Part shown: in pieces, positions 49,990-51,555 of the stretch
How positions within the stretch are numbered: the stretch's first letter is position 1
How the letters are laid out: the number at the start of each line of letters is the position of its first letter
Assembly: GCA_019459325.1 (NCBI GenBank)
Contig: JAIBFA010000089.1
Span: 1-51,555 of the forward strand
Source of the DNA: Thiobacillus sp.
Lineage (GTDB): Bacteria; Pseudomonadota; Gammaproteobacteria; Burkholderiales; Thiobacillaceae
Reading direction: 5' to 3'
DNA length: 51,555 nucleotides
The notes under the pieces: generated by a model
The model's database searches: none
Told to the model about the DNA's origin: nothing
The model's input: only the letters and a program-made list of their open reading frames with translations
Position numbers and translations under genes: made by a program

Positions 49990-50708
49990 ACCGCGTCCCC
50001 GCCCTGCTCGCCTACCTGTTGACCGCTGCGCTGCTCGCTGCCTGCAGCAGCCCGCCCATCGAGCGCCGCGACGGCAGCAGCAGCGTGCGCAGCTTCAGCA
50101 TGAAGGAGCTGGCCAAGGGCGACGTCGACACGGTGATCGAAATCCATCAGCAGGAAGTCATCGCCACCCTCCGGACGCTCACCCTCAAGCTCTACCGCCG
50201 CAATCCCAACGAGTGGCGCAAGTCCGGCTTTGCCAGCGCCGACGACGCGACCGCCGCGCTGTTCAAGCCACTGGACCACTGGCATCTTGAGCCGCAGAAA
50301 AATCTCCCCTGGGAAACCGTCCTGCTCGAACCCTGGCACGCCGACTTCTCCGGCGACCGCGTGAAGACCCTGATGAGCGGCCTCCTGGTCATGCATATGG
50401 CGGCCTTCGGCCACAAGACCGAGTTTTACCTGCTGACCGAGGTGGACGCGCAGAAACTCTACAACGCGGCGCGCAATACCGAGGCCGTGGTGTGGAAGCT
50501 CTCCAGCGCCAGAAATACACTGGGTGAACCCGTTCTGCTTTCCAACGGCGTCGACGGCAACGGGGTGGCCAACCTCAGCTTCGAGCGCGAATTCGGCAAG
50601 CTCATCGGCATCCAGGACACGCTCGCCCGGATCATCGAGGACAAGAGCAACCGCGCGATCCGCTTCGGCGTGGTCAACGTCGCCAGCATGGTGTTCCTGC
50701 CGATTTGA
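49986..50708 (+). CDS. lipoprotein, unknown
   Basis: A 240-residue protein starting with GTG and overlapping selO by four bases. The signal peptide ends in LAAC (Cys20), a lipobox. The mature part (RRDGSSSVRSFSMKELAKGDVDTVIE) has no recognised domain. The coupling to selO suggests a shared transcript. It looks like a cell-envelope lipoprotein of about 220 residues; function unknown. Confidence 0.7.
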   Translation: MNRVPALLAYLLTAALLAACSSPPIERRDGSSSVRSFSMKELAKGDVDTVIEIHQQEVIATLRTLTLKLYRRNPNEWRKSGFASADDATAALFKPLDHWHLEPQKNLPWETVLLEPWHADFSGDRVKTLMSGLLVMHMAAFGHKTEFYLLTEVDAQKLYNAARNTEAVVWKLSSARNTLGEPVLLSNGVDGNGVANLSFEREFGKLIGIQDTLARIIEDKSNRAIRFGVVNVASMVFLPI

Positions 50709-50710
50709 AC

Positions 50711-51382
50711 ATGACGGCCGACGCCTACGCCCACTGCGCCACCCTCACGCGCGACCAGTGGGCCTGGGAATTTCTGCGCCGCAACCCGGACTACCAGCGC
50801 GACTATCGCGCCTTCATCGCGATCTGGCGCGCGCTCGAAACCGACTACGGCACCCCGCCGCAGCGCGATTTTTCAAGATGGAAGCGCGACCCGCGCGCCT
50901 ATGGCCCGCTGCCCGGCAACGCCGAACTCGCCGCCCCCGGCGGCGAACTGTGCACGGTCGACGACGACCGCGTACTGCTCGAATGCTGGATGGGCGTCAA
51001 ATGGGGCTTCCACAAATTCCCGCTCGACCCCGACCGCACCGCACCCGCGCCCGACGAACTGTCGTGGCGCCCGCCGCCACAGCCGGACGCTCTTATAGAT
51101 GCGCCCTACCGCCTCGACTTCACGTTTGATCTGTCCCTGCCGCTGCCGCCGCAACTCGAAGCCGCGAAATTCCGCCTCGTCAGCCGCGCCGCCGAACTGC
51201 GGCGCCAGGGTCACGCCGCGCCGAAGACCGTGGCTAACCAGCGCGCGCGCTGGACGGCGATGCTGCGCCTGCTCGATGGTGACGCAGCGCCGGACTCCGA
51301 TACCGCAAAACTTCTGTACGAAGCGAGGGGCCTGGTTGTAGGGGCCTACCGCGAGATGCTACGGCTGGCGGATGGCCTTTGA
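50711..51382 (+). CDS. DUF6499-type protein (transcription regulator-like)
   Basis: A 223-residue protein with a start similar to DUF6499/DUF2285 proteins (TRDQWAWEFLRRNPDYQRDYRAF). These are often found with plasmid or integrative-element replication and regulation, though the chromosomal setting here does not show this. The rest (WMGVKWGFHKFPLDP, a long C-terminal helical part) is not recognised. The ATG at 50711 lies 2 bp after the stop of the lipoprotein gene, so they are cotranscribed. Its downstream neighbour is an IS110-type fragment. Confidence 0.68.
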   Translation: MTADAYAHCATLTRDQWAWEFLRRNPDYQRDYRAFIAIWRALETDYGTPPQRDFSRWKRDPRAYGPLPGNAELAAPGGELCTVDDDRVLLECWMGVKWGFHKFPLDPDRTAPAPDELSWRPPPQPDALIDAPYRLDFTFDLSLPLPPQLEAAKFRLVSRAAELRRQGHAAPKTVANQRARWTAMLRLLDGDAAPDSDTAKLLYEARGLVVGAYREMLRLADGL

Positions 51383-51418
51383 TGACGTAATATGGACGCC
51401 GTCTTCATATTAAAAACG

Positions 51419-51553
51419 TTAGCAACTGTGTTGTAAGTCAACAGGAGGATTCCAGGGAGTGCGATGCTTGAGCATGGAATTCATGATGACCAGCAGTTTC
51501 CTCATGCAGGCGGTCAGGGCCACTTTGGCCGGTTTGCCCTGGCTGCGCAGACG
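51419..51553 (-). mobile_element. IS110-family transposase, C-terminal end (runs off the window)
   Basis: The minus-strand frame from the window edge reads RLRSQGKPAKVALTACMRKL and continues through LLVIMNSMLKHRTPW to a TAA at 51421-51419. The QGKPAKVALTACMRKLLVIMN pattern is the usual C-terminus of IS110/IS1111-type transposases (DEDD). Only 44 codons are inside; the rest lies beyond 51555. No inverted repeat can be judged from here. Confidence 0.8.
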
Positions 51554-51555
51554 TT

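Noticed and set aside
1-51555. rRNA, tRNA, CRISPR arrays, prophage, replication origin
   Set aside because: None seen: no tRNA-like cloverleaf or rRNA sequence recognised, no regularly spaced repeats, no phage or dnaA-box cluster.

Overview
The window is a GC-rich, densely coded chromosomal segment, most likely from a betaproteobacterium. The gene content fits a sulfur-oxidising, Thiobacillus-like lineage: tandem DUF2173 (roadblock-like) proteins, DUF302 proteins, a TauE/SafE exporter, a secreted SoxH-like metallo-hydrolase, SelO, and a YceI/cytochrome b561 cluster. This assignment is inferred from gene content and codon style and has not been tested. I saw no rRNA, tRNA, CRISPR array or prophage. 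The only mobile-element trace is the last 44 codons of an IS110-type transposase at the right edge. The extreme left edge is an odd poly-G/poly-C tract that may be an assembly artefact.

Layout. 1-4.2 kb: small accessory genes (zinc ribbon, cold-shock/Excalibur fusion, DoxX) followed by rlmA and a hypoxanthine-DNA glycosylase. 4.2-10.3 kb: a lipoprotein hydrolase, a quinone oxidoreductase, then a KdpDE-like two-component system lacking the KdpD N-terminal domains, next to the potassium transporter kup. 10.5-14.2 kb: an oxygen-binding diiron (ODP-type) protein and an AraC regulator divergent from an HMA-like protein, a methyltransferase and an NTF2-like protein. 14.2-21.4 kb: single-gene accessory functions (DsbA-like, DUF4396, diguanylate cyclase, methyltransferase, GNAT, GST, Nudix, phospholipase D/cardiolipin synthase). 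21.6-23.2 kb: three tandem DUF2173 genes convergent with an orphan helical protein. 23.4-26.4 kb: VOC, DUF1223, DUF302 and a membrane coiled-coil protein. 26.4-30.6 kb: a tight minus-strand operon of GyrI-like, CobD/CbiB-like, SpmAB fusion and Ppx/GppA. 30.8-35.5 kb: secreted MBL protein, a receiver-GGDEF protein, crcB-DUF190-tauE, and a second DUF302 protein.

35.5-44.7 kb holds a ModE-type DNA-binding protein without a molybdate-binding domain, rlhA, a MarR-cytochrome b561-YceI-YceI-YceI cluster with a perfect 17-bp palindrome at the marR promoter, and divergent molybdenum-cofactor operons (mobB-moeA-moaD-moaE against moaA). The divergent operons share one excellent Mo-box-like inverted repeat, so the ModE-like protein 8 kb away is the obvious candidate regulator.

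44.7-50 kb is the most interesting part. An EgtB/SenA-type C-S/C-Se bond-forming oxidase is divergent from selD, and selD is fused end-to-start with egtD (stop codon followed directly by a GTG start). SelO lies just beyond. The three enzymes would supply hercynine (EgtD), selenophosphate (SelD) and a hercynine sulfoxide/selenoxide synthase. That is the logic of selenoneine or ergothioneine synthesis, but with no SenB selenosugar synthase in the window. The right end carries a lipoprotein, a DUF6499-like protein and the IS110 fragment.
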